Shown: in pieces, positions 1-12,983 of the stretch | Layout of the letters: every line of letters begins with the position of its first letter | How positions within the stretch are numbered: the stretch's first letter is position 1 | Source: Pelargonium tetragonum | Lineage: Eukaryota; Streptophyta; Magnoliopsida; Geraniales; Geraniaceae | Assembly (NCBI GenBank): GCA_036897445.1 | Contig: JAYMTL010000165.1 | Span: forward strand, 1-39,679 | Direction of reading: 5' to 3' | Length of the DNA: 39,679 nucleotides | The notes under the pieces: generated by a model | The model's input: only the letters and a program-made list of their open reading frames with translations | What the model was told of the DNA's origin: nothing | The model's database searches: none | Made by a program: the position numbers and the translations under genes

Positions 1-46
1 CTATACTATAAATCTAGAATACCACTAATCCATATGCTGAAGCTGA

Positions 47-60
47 AGCAAAGCTTTGCT
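47..60. repeat. 14-bp perfect palindrome
   Basis: AGCAAAGCTTTGCT reads the same on both strands. It follows directly after a short GCTGAA tandem (36-47). Confidence 0.75.
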
Positions 61-693
61 ATTTGAAGAAAAAACTTATTAAAGAACAGACGAAACAACT
101 AAAGTAGCAGCATCTTATCCCAACACCCAAATCGCGGGCTTGTTTGTACTGAGAATACCCTTTAACACTTTCTTTTTTGCATATTGAGGCCCCTTTGAGA
201 ATCCTGGGTTAAGTGAAATCCTGTTTATTTCCGACTCTGTTTCCAATAGTTAGAATTTGTATTTATCGAGAATTTCTAGAAGGGTCCTCCTTCTTCTTAT
301 CGTGTACCACAGCCTGCCCGGGATTCCCTAGATCCGTTGGCTACGCGGTTCGAACCTTTGCATACCAATATAAAAGCAGGAGCCTTACCACTCTTTATTA
401 TTCCCTTCTCTCCCCTATATTAAGAAATAAAAAAGACTTTTAGGAGATCTAATCCTTGTAGCAAGATAATCAAAACCGAATCTACATCTACCTTAGAATT
501 TCACAACCTTACCGATACCCGTCGAGATATTAATATCTATTAAGGTGTCTCTATTACATATATTACATAAAGGAATCCCTATAGCTCAGACTTTGTTAAC
601 TAGTAGCTTCACAGGTTTTTTGTAATTCAGTAAACAACATAAGCATAGGTAGCATCCTTAGGTATTTTATACATAGTCATTAGCGGATGTTAG

Positions 694-705
694 CGACTCG
701 AGTCG
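694..705. repeat. 12-bp GC-rich perfect palindrome
   Basis: CGACTCGAGTCG is perfectly self-complementary and stands out from the AT-rich surroundings. It lies in TAGCGACTCGAGTCGAGCC. Confidence 0.75.
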
Positions 706-1838
706 AGCCTCGCTTATTATACTATAGGATATCTTGAGCTATATACCTACAAATTCAGCGCCCAATTCGCTATTCCCAAAAGACAAAGTTCTCGAGGAGT
801 TAAGTCTAATCCACCGAAGGTAACTACCCTGGGGTGCTGTGTAAGATGATCTTAGATATCTTTGTCTTCACGGAGTTTCTGTAAACCTAATTCCTTCTAT
901 TTTATGAGACTCCGTAAAATATATCTACACTGGTATAGGAGCACAAGGGTGTAAAAAAGAATAGGTAATTTTCTCAATCGCATATTCATAACCCTCACTA
1001 AAGGATTTCTTAAAAAGTGTAATAAAATCTAGACTTAAGCACTTGTTTTCTAAAGCTTGATGTAGAAGGGGTTGGATAAAAAACTTCTTTAGTATTGGAA
1101 TTCTGGGGTATTTTGTACTCTATCGCAGGGAGGAAATATCCTTTTATAGGGGAATGAAACAAAGATAAGCTCAGTCGACGCTTATTAAAAGTCCTTTTGA
1201 ATACTTTACCCTATTATTAAAACTTGTACAGTGTTTTAATTTAAGGAAAATACTTAAGCCTTTTAAGTGTGTACTATAACTACTCGTTAAATGCATAAAT
1301 TCTGTTATGGGTGTCTAAGGATAATACTTACAAAGGTTTCCTATTTTTTGAGAATATGGTATGTCAAATCTATAATATAGGAATAAAATTAGTAATTTTA
1401 AAAAGGTTCTTTCTTATTAAAGCTTGGTTAGGTAAAACATCAACATGCTTGGTAATTTATTCTTTCTTTTCTGCTAACTATAAGGAGTGCACCATAAATT
1501 CTGTACCGTAAAAGCCTCGTATGCCCAAAGGGAAAGCATCTAGCTAACGACAACAAAAGTGATCCTTTACTTACTTTTTCTTTTTGGATTTATAAAGTTT
1601 AAGTTTTAGAATCCGTATACTTGAGTTCAAATCCCATGGGTTTTTCAGTTTACTTTCTTTGTTTTATGGTTTCCAGGAGGGGTCCCTTTGAAGTTAATAA
1701 AAGACCGGAAACTGGGCAGGAGGCAGCCACCTATGATAATAAAAAGGGAGCGCTACCCATGACTGAAGAACAACAAGTTTAGAGTCTAAACTCTCTCAAG
1801 GAATAAAAAGTGTGCGCGTACAAATCTGACAGCGGAGG

Positions 1839-1861
1839 TAATATTAAGGAACTTAATATTA
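1839..1861. repeat. Perfect 10-bp hairpin, 3-base loop
   Basis: TAATATTAAG at 1839-1848 pairs exactly with CTTAATATTA at 1852-1861 across the loop GAA. It is one of the strongest hairpins I found. A smaller one, GTTTAGA G TCTAAAC, lies just upstream at 1777-1791. No T-run follows, so I do not call it a terminator. Confidence 0.75.
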
Positions 1862-2359
1862 ATAAGAAAAACTTAAGCTACAAGTATGGTACAAAAAAAA
1901 TGGGATAACCCAGGCTACTCTATTATGCATTGCGTATAAATGCCCAAATTGTTCTGAGATAGAAAGTCAAAAGTACTACCCTGAAGTGGAAAGTAGTAAT
2001 TAAAAAGAGAAAGAGTCATCATATAAAAATCTTTATGAATATCTGGGGGACCCCTAACTAGGAGCCCTCATTATAAGCTATGTTTTATTTACATATTTTA
2101 TCCTAGAGCGGCCCTCTATTATATTCTAAGTCAGATAAATTGACTTAATATAGAAGGGTGCCGGTAGCTTCCAAACTTAGTAAATAAACCCTGTTTTGAC
2201 TAAGTCGGAATAGTCTTATAATACATTACCGAGTTTTTGCTCTTTAAAGTGGGGCTCAATAAACGACAGGAATCCTATACTATTCCAAAGTCCGCAAAAA
2301 CCTGGCCAGCTATTGTTACCAATACTTTATTAAGAACAGTATGTTTTATTTCATAGGTA

Positions 2360-2377
2360 GGGCCCGGGAGGGCCCCC
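2360..2377. repeat. GC cluster with nested palindromes
   Basis: GGGCCCGGGAGGGCCCCC has 17 G/C out of 18, inside sequence of about 36% G+C. It contains GGGCCC twice and CCCGGG once. It resembles the GC clusters scattered through yeast and other fungal mitochondrial DNA, but it is shorter, and I could not align it to a named family. Confidence 0.6.
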
Positions 2378-2812
2378 TTGCGGTGTTTAGCTTTTTTAAT
2401 TGACCAGATTATTACTTAGGTTTATCCAAATGTAAAAAGTTTTTTACTTACTTTTAAAAGACAAGCTCTTTTATTAACAAGTACTAAAAGAATATCCTTG
2501 TATTTGTTTCTACTATTGAGCAATTTGTCTCTTTACTACAAAAAATCTATCGTTAAAGGATCCATTCCGGGAGTCAAAGCTCGTATAAATTACTAAAAAG
2601 AGATTTTTAGGCAAAGGAAGTTCCGCGTTTAATAAAGTTCTAAAAAGATTAAACACAGGTTTATTGGCTATACCGCTTGGGCAAAGAAGCTCGAGAAAAA
2701 GATTGTACTATTTGAATTTGTGCTAAGTCGAACTCTTTTTTTTTATTTGAATTGAATATCGCCCTTTACTCAGATGATGAGTAAAACAAAGGTTATACTG
2801 TAAAGGCTTTCG

Positions 2813-2831
2813 CTTAAAAATTTTTTTTAAG
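2813..2831. repeat. 8-bp A/T hairpin
   Basis: CTTAAAAA pairs with TTTTTAAG across TTT. The run of T could help transcript release, but no gene lies upstream, so no regulatory claim is made. Confidence 0.6.
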
Positions 2832-3026
2832 AAAAGGCCCTAACCATGGAGGACTTTCTAAAATTAGTATCTATTATATAAAAATTGCGTGCGCAAGTAC
2901 CTGTATCTCTAAGAAAAGGAATTAAAACCTTGCTGCATATGAATAGATTGTGGACAAAAGTTATGTCTTGGGTGCCCGGTAGTAACTTAGTGTGACCTCT
3001 TTAAATTAAAAAGGCACTATAAACCA

Positions 3027-3042
3027 GGAGCTCTACAGCTCC
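3027..3042. repeat. 6-bp GC hairpin (GGAGCT/AGCTCC)
   Basis: GGAGCT, loop CTAC, AGCTCC. A related AGGAGCTCT occurs again about 25 bases downstream (near 3056-3064), so this is a small cluster of the GGAGCTCC-type element seen repeatedly in the window. Confidence 0.6.
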
Positions 3043-3899
3043 GCTTAAGTAGTAGAGGAGCTCTGTTGTAAATTTGTTTAGTTAACTCTTTCTCAGAGTA
3101 GCCTATCATAGACCTCAACCGCCCTTAGTTTATACAAGGTTTTTTTATTACAAAGATTCATAGGAAAGTAGCTCGAAAGGGAATCCTTACGTATTAAAGA
3201 AAATCTTATTGTGCAATTTTTGGGCTTTCCTTAAATATATTGAGTGGAGGCTTCCTACCTTACTTTCTTCCTTTCTTCAAACACGCGAAGGTGCAGAATT
3301 ATAAGAGCTTCATGAAGAAATAAAGTATACCCTTGGTAATAGGAATACCGGAAGTTTGAGTCTTACTTTTTAACCCTAAAAAAGTATGCCTACAAATTAA
3401 CACATGTACTTTACGTGAAACTTACCTTCACACGCTCACGAGCCTCGCTCAATAACACCCCAAGCTTGTAAATTATACTGAAAAATTTTCTTTATTCCCC
3501 TTTCCTACTTACTGGACAAGGTCTTTTACAAAATTAGAAATTTAGTACATAGAATTTCTATTTCTAAGGTGTTATAGTTCGGAATTTTGGGTTTTAAGGA
3601 TTCTGGTTTCCTTATTTAGAACTAAGTTAACAAGGGTCCGTTTTATCAAAAAGGTCCTACATGAAGGCAAGCGCACTCGTCTTAGGATACCTTTTTTTTC
3701 TGGCAAGCTAAGATATTGTTGGTTTCAAATATATGCGGGCCTCCCATAAAGTAGTAAATTGTTGTGTACCGAATCAAAAAAGAATAACATAAGCACTAAA
3801 ATGGGTTTTCCTTTAAAGTCTTAAGTAAAGGCTTGTAACTTATTTAAGAGAAAAAACCCCATGAGGGAGTCATACTCTTTAAATACTAAATACCCCGAG

Positions 3900-3911
3900 A
3901 AGGGTACCCTT
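3900..3911. repeat. 12-bp perfect palindrome AAGGGTACCCTT
   Basis: A perfect purine-run/pyrimidine-run palindrome with no loop, typical of the element class spread over the window. Confidence 0.75.
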
Positions 3912-6900
3912 GAACAAATTTTAGGTTTATGTCTGCTTAGTTTTTACCTGAAATTTCTCTCTTCTTTGAAGTCCCAGTTTCTATAGGCAATCGTAATCAA
4001 TCTAAATCAACTTTGAGAGTGCTGAATTCCCCTTTTTCATTTTTATTAAAGGGTATACATAAAAAGGACTTCAGTAAATCCTCCTAAAAAACTTTAAAAT
4101 TCAAGAGTTCTAAAGCTCCATTAAGAAAAGAGTATTAGAACAATTCTAGTTAGGAAGAAAATTCCTCCTTTGGGAGTCTCGTCATCTACCTAAGCAAGGC
4201 CCGCTCTTTAATAAAAAAACTTCTTTGTATTTATATCTCAGAACTAAATATTAATTAAAAAGAGAGGTGCGGGGGGAATAAACTCCTAAGAAAAATAGAA
4301 CCTTGCCCTACTCGAAAGCTCTAATAGGAGTAGTAGTTACAAAACAAAAAATTCCCTTCAAGTTTAACTGGCAGCTTTTTATCCTATAGTAATTCCGCAA
4401 GTCTCCTTCATTAAGGACACTTAGAGTTTTTCTTCCAAAGGGATGCTTACAAACGCAATTACATTTATTACAACTTATTTTCTATTTAATTAAATTTCCA
4501 TAAACCAATGAATCCTGCTTTTCAAAACTAGGGGCATAAGGCCCCTAGTTCTATTTGTATATACTAAAGCAAGTTTCTCTGTAGAGTCCCGGTAGTCTTT
4601 ATTTAAACAACAGGATAGAAAATTCCAAATAAAAGTACTCGAAAGGCTTTACATTTCTAATTTTCGGGTCTTGAAAAACTATAAAAAAACTTTGAAGTAT
4701 CCAAAAGAAGATAAAAGGGAGCTCCTTGCTAGAAAGCATACGACTCTCTCCAGAATTTTTTTTCTTATAAATTAAATGAGTCGGTAGATATATATTCCTA
4801 GTAAAGCGACCCAATCCAGACCCTTGGAGTATCTAGGATACATATGCTTGTGATAACTATAATCTTACTCGAACGATACGGGAGCTAAACGATAAGACAG
4901 GAATCTTATCTATAATATAAAAAGCAAGCCGGACTTGAATAACAGAAGCCCTAATTAGAGGAACCCTTGCTTGAAGAAAAAAGACAACCCCCTGTCTGTT
5001 CTTTATGAGAATAAGGCAGTTCACTACATTTCTTGAATTTCTTTTTATAATATGTTTACTTAACTTCATCTTTTTTAGTCTATACTTTATTTCGTTATGT
5101 CATGCTGGGTTTTGAGGTCTACTAGACAGACTATATATAGCGAATACTCGTTTTCTTGCACAAATAGAATTCTAAATTCGAATCTTATCAAAGCCGAGTA
5201 GTACCTGTTTTGTTAGGAGGAATTTCTTTCAAAGGTAGCTCTTACAAGTTTATCAAATACTCGGCCTCTTAATTCCCTAAACTCTTAATTTAGCATTTCC
5301 CTTCGTTATTATATTATCCTCCGCATTCCTTAGCTCTAATCACCTGGAATTCTCCGCGTCTTAGATTTGTGCTTCCTCTATATAGTTATTGTTAACCGGA
5401 CCTTAAGGAAATCCCTTTTTAGACAACCTACCAAAGAACTATAAGAGTCTTCCTATAAGCCCAGGATTGCAATATCAATTCGAAAACACCTAAAAGACCC
5501 GGGTTCTTCTTTAATTATTAACTTAGATATTGTTCTTTTTAATAACTGGATTGGGGATACTTCTCTTTCCGTTATTTTCCTTGTATTTTGTATTACTAAA
5601 CTTTATAAAGAATCGAAATCGCTGGTGAAAGCTCAAGATACCTCGTAAAAAAAGAAAGGAATAAAAAAGATTTACGAATATCCACTAAAAGAACCCCGCA
5701 ACGTTTCCCTTAGCTTTCTTGGCTTTATAATAACTAGACTGAAAAAAGAGGGGCCCTAACTTCGCTCAAGGTTGCCCTTAGCGGAAACGAAGCAACTCCT
5801 TACTTTACTTTAAAATTTTATACTTTATAGCTACCTCTTAATTTGTTTTTTACATCTGACTCCCCCTTGTGTTTGCTTTCCTATACCTCCTAAATATCCC
5901 TTTTTACGTACTTTCTGAAAAAGGAACCCTTTGACTTTGCTTAAAAAGAAATAGGAACTCCTCTTAAAGATCTTAATTTAACTAACAACAAAAGAAATTT
6001 TAGAGTAAAAACTCCTTGCTTACGTGTCTCCCCTTACATACCTTATTATATTTACTTAAAATCCTTTAGCGGAAACTCTTTAGATAGCTTTCTTGTAAAA
6101 CGAATACTCGGTATTTCTATATATTTGACCCTACCTCCCTAAAAAGAAAAAAACCTCTAGAGATTCTGGGTATCCGATAAAACAGTCTATCCATCCCTCA
6201 GGAAAATCTTGTAGTATCCACTAAATAATTCTTAATAGCATTAGGACGAGAAACTTAAAACATCCAACCAAAGACTGGTACTAGATTCTCACCTTTATTC
6301 CTCTTGTTCTCTTTGTAGTTACTGACAAGGGATCACTCTAAGTTTGGATACGATATAACTTTGAATAGGTCTTACGAAATAAAAGAGGTGTAACTAAAAG
6401 GTCCCTCTTACAAGACTTTAGTACTTGTACTAAAACGGATGGGATTCTTGTGCTTGTAACTAGTTTAAGAGCTCCTTGTTGTGAAAACAGTAAATCCATA
6501 CAAGTGAGATAAAGTACACCTTACGATATCTTACTATATTAAGTAATATAAAAGTTCTAAAAGGACCTTGTTATAGAGTAAAGTTAGGCGTTCCGGCTAA
6601 AGCAAACAGCCTTTCTTAGATGTAGGAGTTTTACTATTCACTAAGCATTTCCGAAGCTACTTTATTTAATCTACGGGAAAGAGAAACCTTTTTTGTATAG
6701 GGCACCGAACCTTTAGCCTTCAATTTCTTATTACCCGAAAACTTATAACGCTGGCTCTTTTTATGGATAAAACAGGATCTTTTGCCCTCAGTTTTTTCTT
6801 TGAAGGTTATATATCCTTAGAATCCTGGAAAGTACTCGTATTATGCAAAATCCGTTACTTGACCTTTGGTGTAAATATATTATTCACAGATATTCCGTTT

Positions 6901-7200
6901 ATTAAGGAATTAAATTCAGAGACTCCGTATATAAAGAGGGAATTTCTAAATATATAGCATTTCTTTGACTTTTATGGATCTCTTTTCTAGAATAGCATGC
7001 CTTCCTGGTGAGCGCATACCGAAGAAAAGTTCTGTGTATTTGCTCAACTGCAGGGCTTCTCTATATGGGATATGCGTCTAAAATCTTTGATTACAGGAAC
7101 TTAATAGCTCCGTTAACTAGAAAAACGGGGGCCGGGAAACACGGACTTTGACTATTATTATCCCCTTCAAGACTACAAGACTATTAGAAACCTGTATTAA

Positions 7201-7220
7201 TATAAGCAAGTATAAGCAAG
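7201..7220 (+). repeat. Short tandem repeat, 10 bp x 2
   Basis: TATAAGCAAG occurs twice in tandem with no mismatch, and is followed by GATCC. It could be slippage or chance. No gene context is visible. Confidence 0.6.
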
Positions 7221-8637
7221 GATCCAGAACTTTTTACAGTATGGGCACTTAAGGACGTTTAGAACTGGAACCCTGGTTTAGAGCAAGCAAGGAGGCGCTG
7301 GATATTACCATGTACATGTTTTTATTGATACAACCCGTTTAAAGAATATATGAATATTTGTAAGCTTTCTTAATTTACTATGGAATTTTTAAGGGATTTA
7401 TGCCTTTTTCGTCTATTAAAATTATCGCAATTCTGTAAATTAGATTCTCAACGATTGCCTGACTCTTAGGATAGGAATCACATGTATTTTCTTTTTTAAG
7501 CCGTTTACTCGTGCTGGGTATTATTTTCACAAATAAGGAGTTGTAAAAACTTTGGGTACCACAAGCTTCCTTTATTATATGCCACCGCTTTTTGTTATTT
7601 TGTTATAGCAAGGAATATCCTCCCACCTACATTTAAATTGCCGAGGTTTTTATACTAAAAATTAGGCTTTGTAGGTAGAAAATATCATAAAAGAGGGGTA
7701 GTAGGGGCGCATCCAGAGCAAGATTTCAAAATATAGCGTAGAATATGCACAGGGGCTTTCTCTTAACTTTCCAATCTGAGCAAACCCTCTTTAATAAAAA
7801 AACGAGGAGAAGTCCTAATCCAGGGGGTCATTCTTCAAGATAGTAGGTATTTACCTATAAGATAAGTTAGCCCTTGGTTTTTCGTGAAAATCTGCTGTCC
7901 CTTAAGCAACTTTTTCAAAGCGGGAGCAAAGTCTCCCAGTTTAATACGCATTTCAGATACTGCATTTTGAGTATTGAGAGCAAATCTTAGCAGTATATAC
8001 AATGGAGCTTTAAATTAGAAATAATTCAGGTTTTCCTAAAACAGGACTAGAATATAATAAGAAAGTAAAATGCGAGTACCCCTACTAGACTCATAAAGAA
8101 TTACCCACTTTAAGTTACTGGAAACCCTCCCTTAAGAGGGGGCCCTGCGACTAGGTTGACTTTGAAATTATAAGTTCCGTTTTCTAATTTTCGGGGAAGA
8201 AAACTTTTTTCCTATCCTAAAGAGGAAATTGCATCCTCGTCGTAAGAGTCCTCTAAGAATTGAAATTGAATTCTGGCTCGGAGTTTCCACTACACTAAAA
8301 TTTATTGCAAGCGGGAGTTCTTTAGAGACAGTAAAAGGGCCCCTTTAGTAAGTTTTTAGAAGAAAGGGGGTTGCCATAACATTAGCCTCTGAATTTTACT
8401 AAATTCTTGATGATGGATTTCTAGTTATATACATTGGGTATACCTGGGGTCTCTTTATTTCTCAGTTTTTTCTGCTATCTAGATTTCTCCACCCCTAACC
8501 CCTAAATAGGAATACTCATTCTTTTTTGAACAGGGGAGGGGCTTTAAAGCAAAAATTTATGTAATAAAATCAATTTTACGAAACGAAGAAAAATGAATAG
8601 GTCCAAAGCGATAAAGCTCGCGCAAAAAACCTGGAAT

Positions 8638-8655
8638 TTTATATAATTATATAAA
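8638..8655. repeat. 18-bp perfect A/T palindrome
   Basis: TTTATATAATTATATAAA is perfectly self-complementary and is the longest loopless palindrome I found. It could extrude as a cruciform. Palindromes like this occur near organellar replication and transcription start points, but nothing here proves such a role. Confidence 0.7.
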
Positions 8656-11600
8656 CCGAGGCCGCTATATTACTCAAAGCGAATGAATTGTTGCAATCAC
8701 ACTTGAAACCTTGACTTATTAACTTCCGGTTATATAAAATAGGAACCCCATCCTCGAGACATACCCCTTTTGTGATCAAATAACTGGATAATGGAAACCC
8801 CTCTGTTATTTTAAAAAGCCTACTTCGTATTTATTAGCTGTAACTAGAACTAGAAAACCCAATCTTAGTCTTTTTAATGAATCCTACTCCTTGACTTATT
8901 TAGGAGCTGAAGCCCCCTATATCCGAATAAGGAAAACAAAATATCCAGCAGCCCTACCTATACACCGTATTCCCTTTGTTGTAAACGGATTACCCTTAAG
9001 CTGAATACAAAGTAGGGCAAGTGTTTCTAACCCCAAAACACTTGTAAGTAAGACTAAAAAATCTTCCTAACAAGAACAAGAGTCTATCCTATAATCATCA
9101 GAAGAGTAGTACCATTCTAGCAGTGGATATTGTCACGAGTACATTAGCTAAGAGTACCTTTTTAAGACTCTAAGGCAAGGTATATTTCTAGGTCTAGTTA
9201 TGGTTATTATAATATGAAGACAAAGAAAACCATAGGTAGAAGAGTATGAAAAAGCAAGAGGTTGGTGGTTTCTAGTATTAGGGGTTGGGTTGCTTTTGTG
9301 TTACTTTGCTTTACAAAGTTTCTCCTGATAACAAAGAAGTTTAGGAATATAAGAAAAAGAAAGGCTATTATAAACTCTTAAAAGGAATGTAGTAATTTAA
9401 ATTAAATAAAGTACAAGAGTTTTGCTTACTTGGTAATATAACCCAGAGTATCGAATGTATATAGAATTGTAAAGTAGGAATTCCTTTCTGTATTTTTAGA
9501 TTTAGCAGGGTAATAGGTAACCGGGGACTTGGTTCTTTTCCTTTTAGGGCAGCTCCTCGAGAAGTCTTATAACTAAAGAAGTTCGTATTCAAGTGGGATT
9601 TATTGGGCTTAGTAAGTTCTAGTAAACAAGCATAGGGTTTCTTTCTCATCTAAATCTCCTATAATAGTAGTCAAGTTCACCTTTCAATTGAATTTCTCTT
9701 GTTTAAAAGTCAAAGGGAGCCCATACTTTTCTTATTACTTAAAAGATTTTAAGGGTGTGATAAGGCATTTCTTGCGGGGTTTCCTACACTATGAGCTCTC
9801 CTCTTTTAGGTTCTCGGTTTAGAGCGGGTATGTAATACTAAGTAAAAGGGTCTACAATAGAATCAAGGGTTTTATTAGAGGGAAGTACACAAGCTTAAAA
9901 ACCCATGGGAATGCTTTTGTTATTAGATATTATAAAATTTTTTATTTACAATGAGATTCAAATTCCAGGAGGGCCTATAAGAATAAAGAAATTCCCGCTC
10001 GTTTTAGCTACACGGATCCCCCATTAGGAGCTCTCCTTGCTTTTTTAGGAATCCTATGCTATGAGAAAATACTAATTACTTCTCAAATCCCAGTTCATGT
10101 AATTAATAAAGTATAATAAGATAATAAGCACTAGAAAAATGGGAGGAACCCCGCAAATTCTAAAAAAATCAAAGTGTACTTTCAATATGTTAACAAACTC
10201 CTCTCTGAGATTGGAAATTAAAGCCTCTAAAAGGTACTTGTTTCCTATCGAAATGCGGGGTTTATTCCGAATCCCCTTTACTCATAGAAAAAGACCCCGT
10301 TTGGATAATTTTGTACTTTTCCCTTTTAGAGGACCTTTACTGCTCGCCCTGTTCTACTATTCCACTACGAGATCCTGTATTCCCGCTTCTAGTAAAACTC
10401 CTAAGGTTTAAAGGGCTCCGAGCCTTTAATTTGTAGGGAAATTCAATATTTCAAAAGGGGGAAGTTTTTAGTAAACTCATGAGTAACAAAGTAGTAGATT
10501 CGAATTCTAATTTGAGAAAGTTTTCGAAACTCTAAGTGCTATAATAAAGGGGCCTTTACTGTTCTAAAAGGAAGAAAATAGGTATGAGACACTAACGAAA
10601 CTTAGATAGATACAACTTTCTGACGAAGCTCTGGTATACTCTTTTGATGAATATCCCGGTTGGACTTACAAAGAAATGTTACAAATATTGACTTTGCCAC
10701 TATAGCCCTACCGAATTCCCGCCTATTATAACTCTAAAAGTAACTGCTTAATATCGGACTTTATACAAGTACTGAAATCACGGAATACAATTAGTTAGTA
10801 CCTCTTCCCAGTTTTTATTATGGGGCAGTCTCCTCGTTAGCTACCTTTAAGCTATACCAAATTCTCAAAGTTCGTTGCACAATAGAATCTCCTTTTGCTC
10901 CGTCAATATACTTGGACAAACAAGCGGATCAACTTGAATCTAAGGGACTTATTCTAAATGGCAGGCGACCAAAAGCCTAACTTTTCTGATATAGGCACTT
11001 TCGGGGCCTAGACTTAGCGGCATTCCTGTAGTTAGGACACTTCCAACAGAGTAAGTTTTTCCTTGATAGAAACACCTGTATTAAGAGAATTTTTATCTTT
11101 GTCAAGAGGGCTTTTCGTATACATATAGAGTATTGGCATCAGAAGACTGAAGGAGTTTATTAAGGACACTTAACCGTAAGTATTAAGAGTATGCTTGACT
11201 TGTTATGTTCTGTTGAATTGATCTAACTCTTAATTCTTAATTGACACAAGGGTAGCGGGGATTTTTTTAAGAGGTGCTCATATACTTTTTTAACTTTACC
11301 TTTACAGGAACAAAGACTTTATAATGAGCCCTCTTATACTTACTGCGACAGGTATTACAAACAGGTTTCCTAAAATAAGGAAAGATAAAAGTAGTAGACG
11401 TCCTAAATTTGATACTTCAAGTAAAGTTTTTTTATGAAGCTGCTCGACTCCAAGAGTTCTGACTGATATTAAACTGAGGAATAAAGCCCTTGTGTAGTAA
11501 GCAACTTGGATACTCTATTAATGAATACAAGAAAATTCTTATCCCCTTTCGCCAGGAAATGAGTACGTACCTTTTAGAGTATAAAATACAAAAAGTAATG

Positions 11601-12969
11601 GCCGGGGTAGTAACTAAAGCACTAATTAAGACTAGTCGTAATTTTAAGGAAACCCGCGAGGATCCGGTAGGGGTTGACTAACTAGCAAGGAATTGAAAAT
11701 CAAAGCAATCTCTTTTGAAATGTAGATAAATGAGTATGAGAATTTGCAAAAGGAAATGAAATTCCTAAATATAAGAGCTTTTTTGGTTAATAAATGGAAA
11801 AAATTATATAAGTAACTAGACAATAATTTAGTGCTCTTTTGCTAGAACAAAAGGATTCCCTATACAAGGCAGCCGAGGAGACAGGTTTAAAATAGAGTAC
11901 CCTTATGAGATGAGAAACCAGAATAAAAATTCCCTTGATTTTTTACGAAGAGCTCTAGTACAGTCCTGCAATCTTGTACAAATGATCTAGATCTGCCAGT
12001 ATGCTGCATCTGGATTTTGACTCCTATCTACCAGAGTCTTTTGTCCTTTGAAAGAATGAAATCGCTTAGATAGAAGTTTTATGCCTCTAGCTAGGAACAC
12101 TATATTGAAGTACTTTTTAAAGGAACTATACTGAACGTGTAACTAAAGTGCTTACTAGTTTTTAAATGATATATAGTATCCCGTCTTGTAGTATTTGTGT
12201 CCAGTAAATATGGGAACCTAGAAGAAAAGGATTACGTTGTTACATTCGTACGTAGAACTTTAACTGGGATTCCCTTTTTTAAAAAAGCTATCCTGTAATA
12301 CACGAGTGTGTTTATTAATGATAGTAATTCCCTTTGATAAACTAGCAAAAGAAGTCAACTTTATCATAAAGCTACCCTTTCTACTTGACTTCTAGATCTC
12401 AGCTTGGCAAAATGAAGTTTGATTTTTGTTCTATCTCTATCCTTATATCTCTACAGATAGACATCAGAGGCTTTTTGTTACTACTAGTTTTTGAGTTTCA
12501 GTTTATTACTTAAAAATCAACTCCTTTCTTTATTCTTATTTAAGGAAACTTAACTATACGTCGGTTGTTGGATTTGTATCCAGAGCATCCAATGTTATAC
12601 TATAATTTTGTTCCTTAGTCATGAGTAATAAAACCTTTTATACTATAGGGAGTCTTTACTATGTCTATATGCCTTAAAAGATGTCATTAACGGATAGGGT
12701 TATTGGGAACCCACTAAAAGGCTTAAGTGCTATGTTACATAATTTTGGAAAAAAGAAGCACACGGAATAAAAAAAATCTAATTATAGATATAGAAAAAGT
12801 AATAAGATAGCTAAGCGCTTTAGGTCACGTAATATAGGCATACCCGCAGTTTTATAATATAATGAGAAACCCCTTACTACAATTCTTCATAAGAAAGAGT
12901 CCAGGTTACTCCTGTTTAGAGACACTAAAAAGCATAACCCGGATACAATCTTCCAAACGAGATCTTTTT

Positions 12970-12983
12970 CCTTAATATTAAGG
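12970..12983. repeat. 14-bp perfect palindrome
   Basis: CCTTAATATTAAGG is perfectly self-complementary and combines GG/CC ends with an AT core. It shares TTAATATTAA with the arms of the hairpin at 1839-1861. Confidence 0.7.

Larger units (their letters stand above)
1..2340. other. Gene-poor stretch, left end
   Basis: No supportable gene. It holds the palindromes at 47-60, 694-705 and 1777-1791, the hairpin at 1839-1861, and GGGGACCCC at 2046-2054. Open frames at 213-443 and 1311-1511 show no family signature. Confidence 0.6.
2341..8600. other. Gene-poor stretch with frequent GC-core palindromes
   Basis: No supportable gene on either strand. Besides the listed elements there are many imperfect copies of the purine-run/pyrimidine-run pattern, for example AAGGAAATCCCTT near 5406, GAGGGGCCC near 5749 and AGAGGGGGCCCT near 8136. 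Open frames at 4599-4814 and 4857-5069 (minus) and 6763-6957 (plus) have no recognisable content. Confidence 0.55.

Noticed and set aside
27-107. Possible nad1 patch (PYAEAEAKL resembling PFDLPEAEAEL)
   Set aside because: The match rests on a repeated GCTGAA word, and what follows is a lysine-rich tail unlike NAD1. It is too short and low in complexity to support.
340-375. GGTTCGAACC, a possible tRNA T-arm
   Set aside because: The string is itself a palindrome and so carries no strand information. No D-arm is found on either side.
1595-1645. GTTCAAATCCC, a T-loop-like string
   Set aside because: There is no D-arm or anticodon arm at a suitable distance, and the stem does not pair.
1828-1850. 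CAGCGGAGGTAATA, resembling the SSU rRNA 530 loop
   Set aside because: The universal CAGCCGCGGTAA core is not intact, and the sequence downstream is a simple hairpin, not rRNA.
1951-1966. CSEI text resembling the cox2 copper site GQCSEICG
   Set aside because: Only four residues match. There is no following CG or HGFMPI text.
9259-9330. VGGF and LGVGLLLCYFAL, resembling cox1 or nad5 membrane text
   Set aside because: The frame is broken by stops and no diagnostic residues are retained.
9368-9649. Minus-strand 93-codon frame
   Set aside because: It has no family motif and its length is expected by chance.
10905-10935. CTCCGTCAATAT and ACAAGCGG, resembling the SSU rRNA 907-940 region
   Set aside because: The two pieces are on opposite strands relative to rRNA and lack the conserved flanks.
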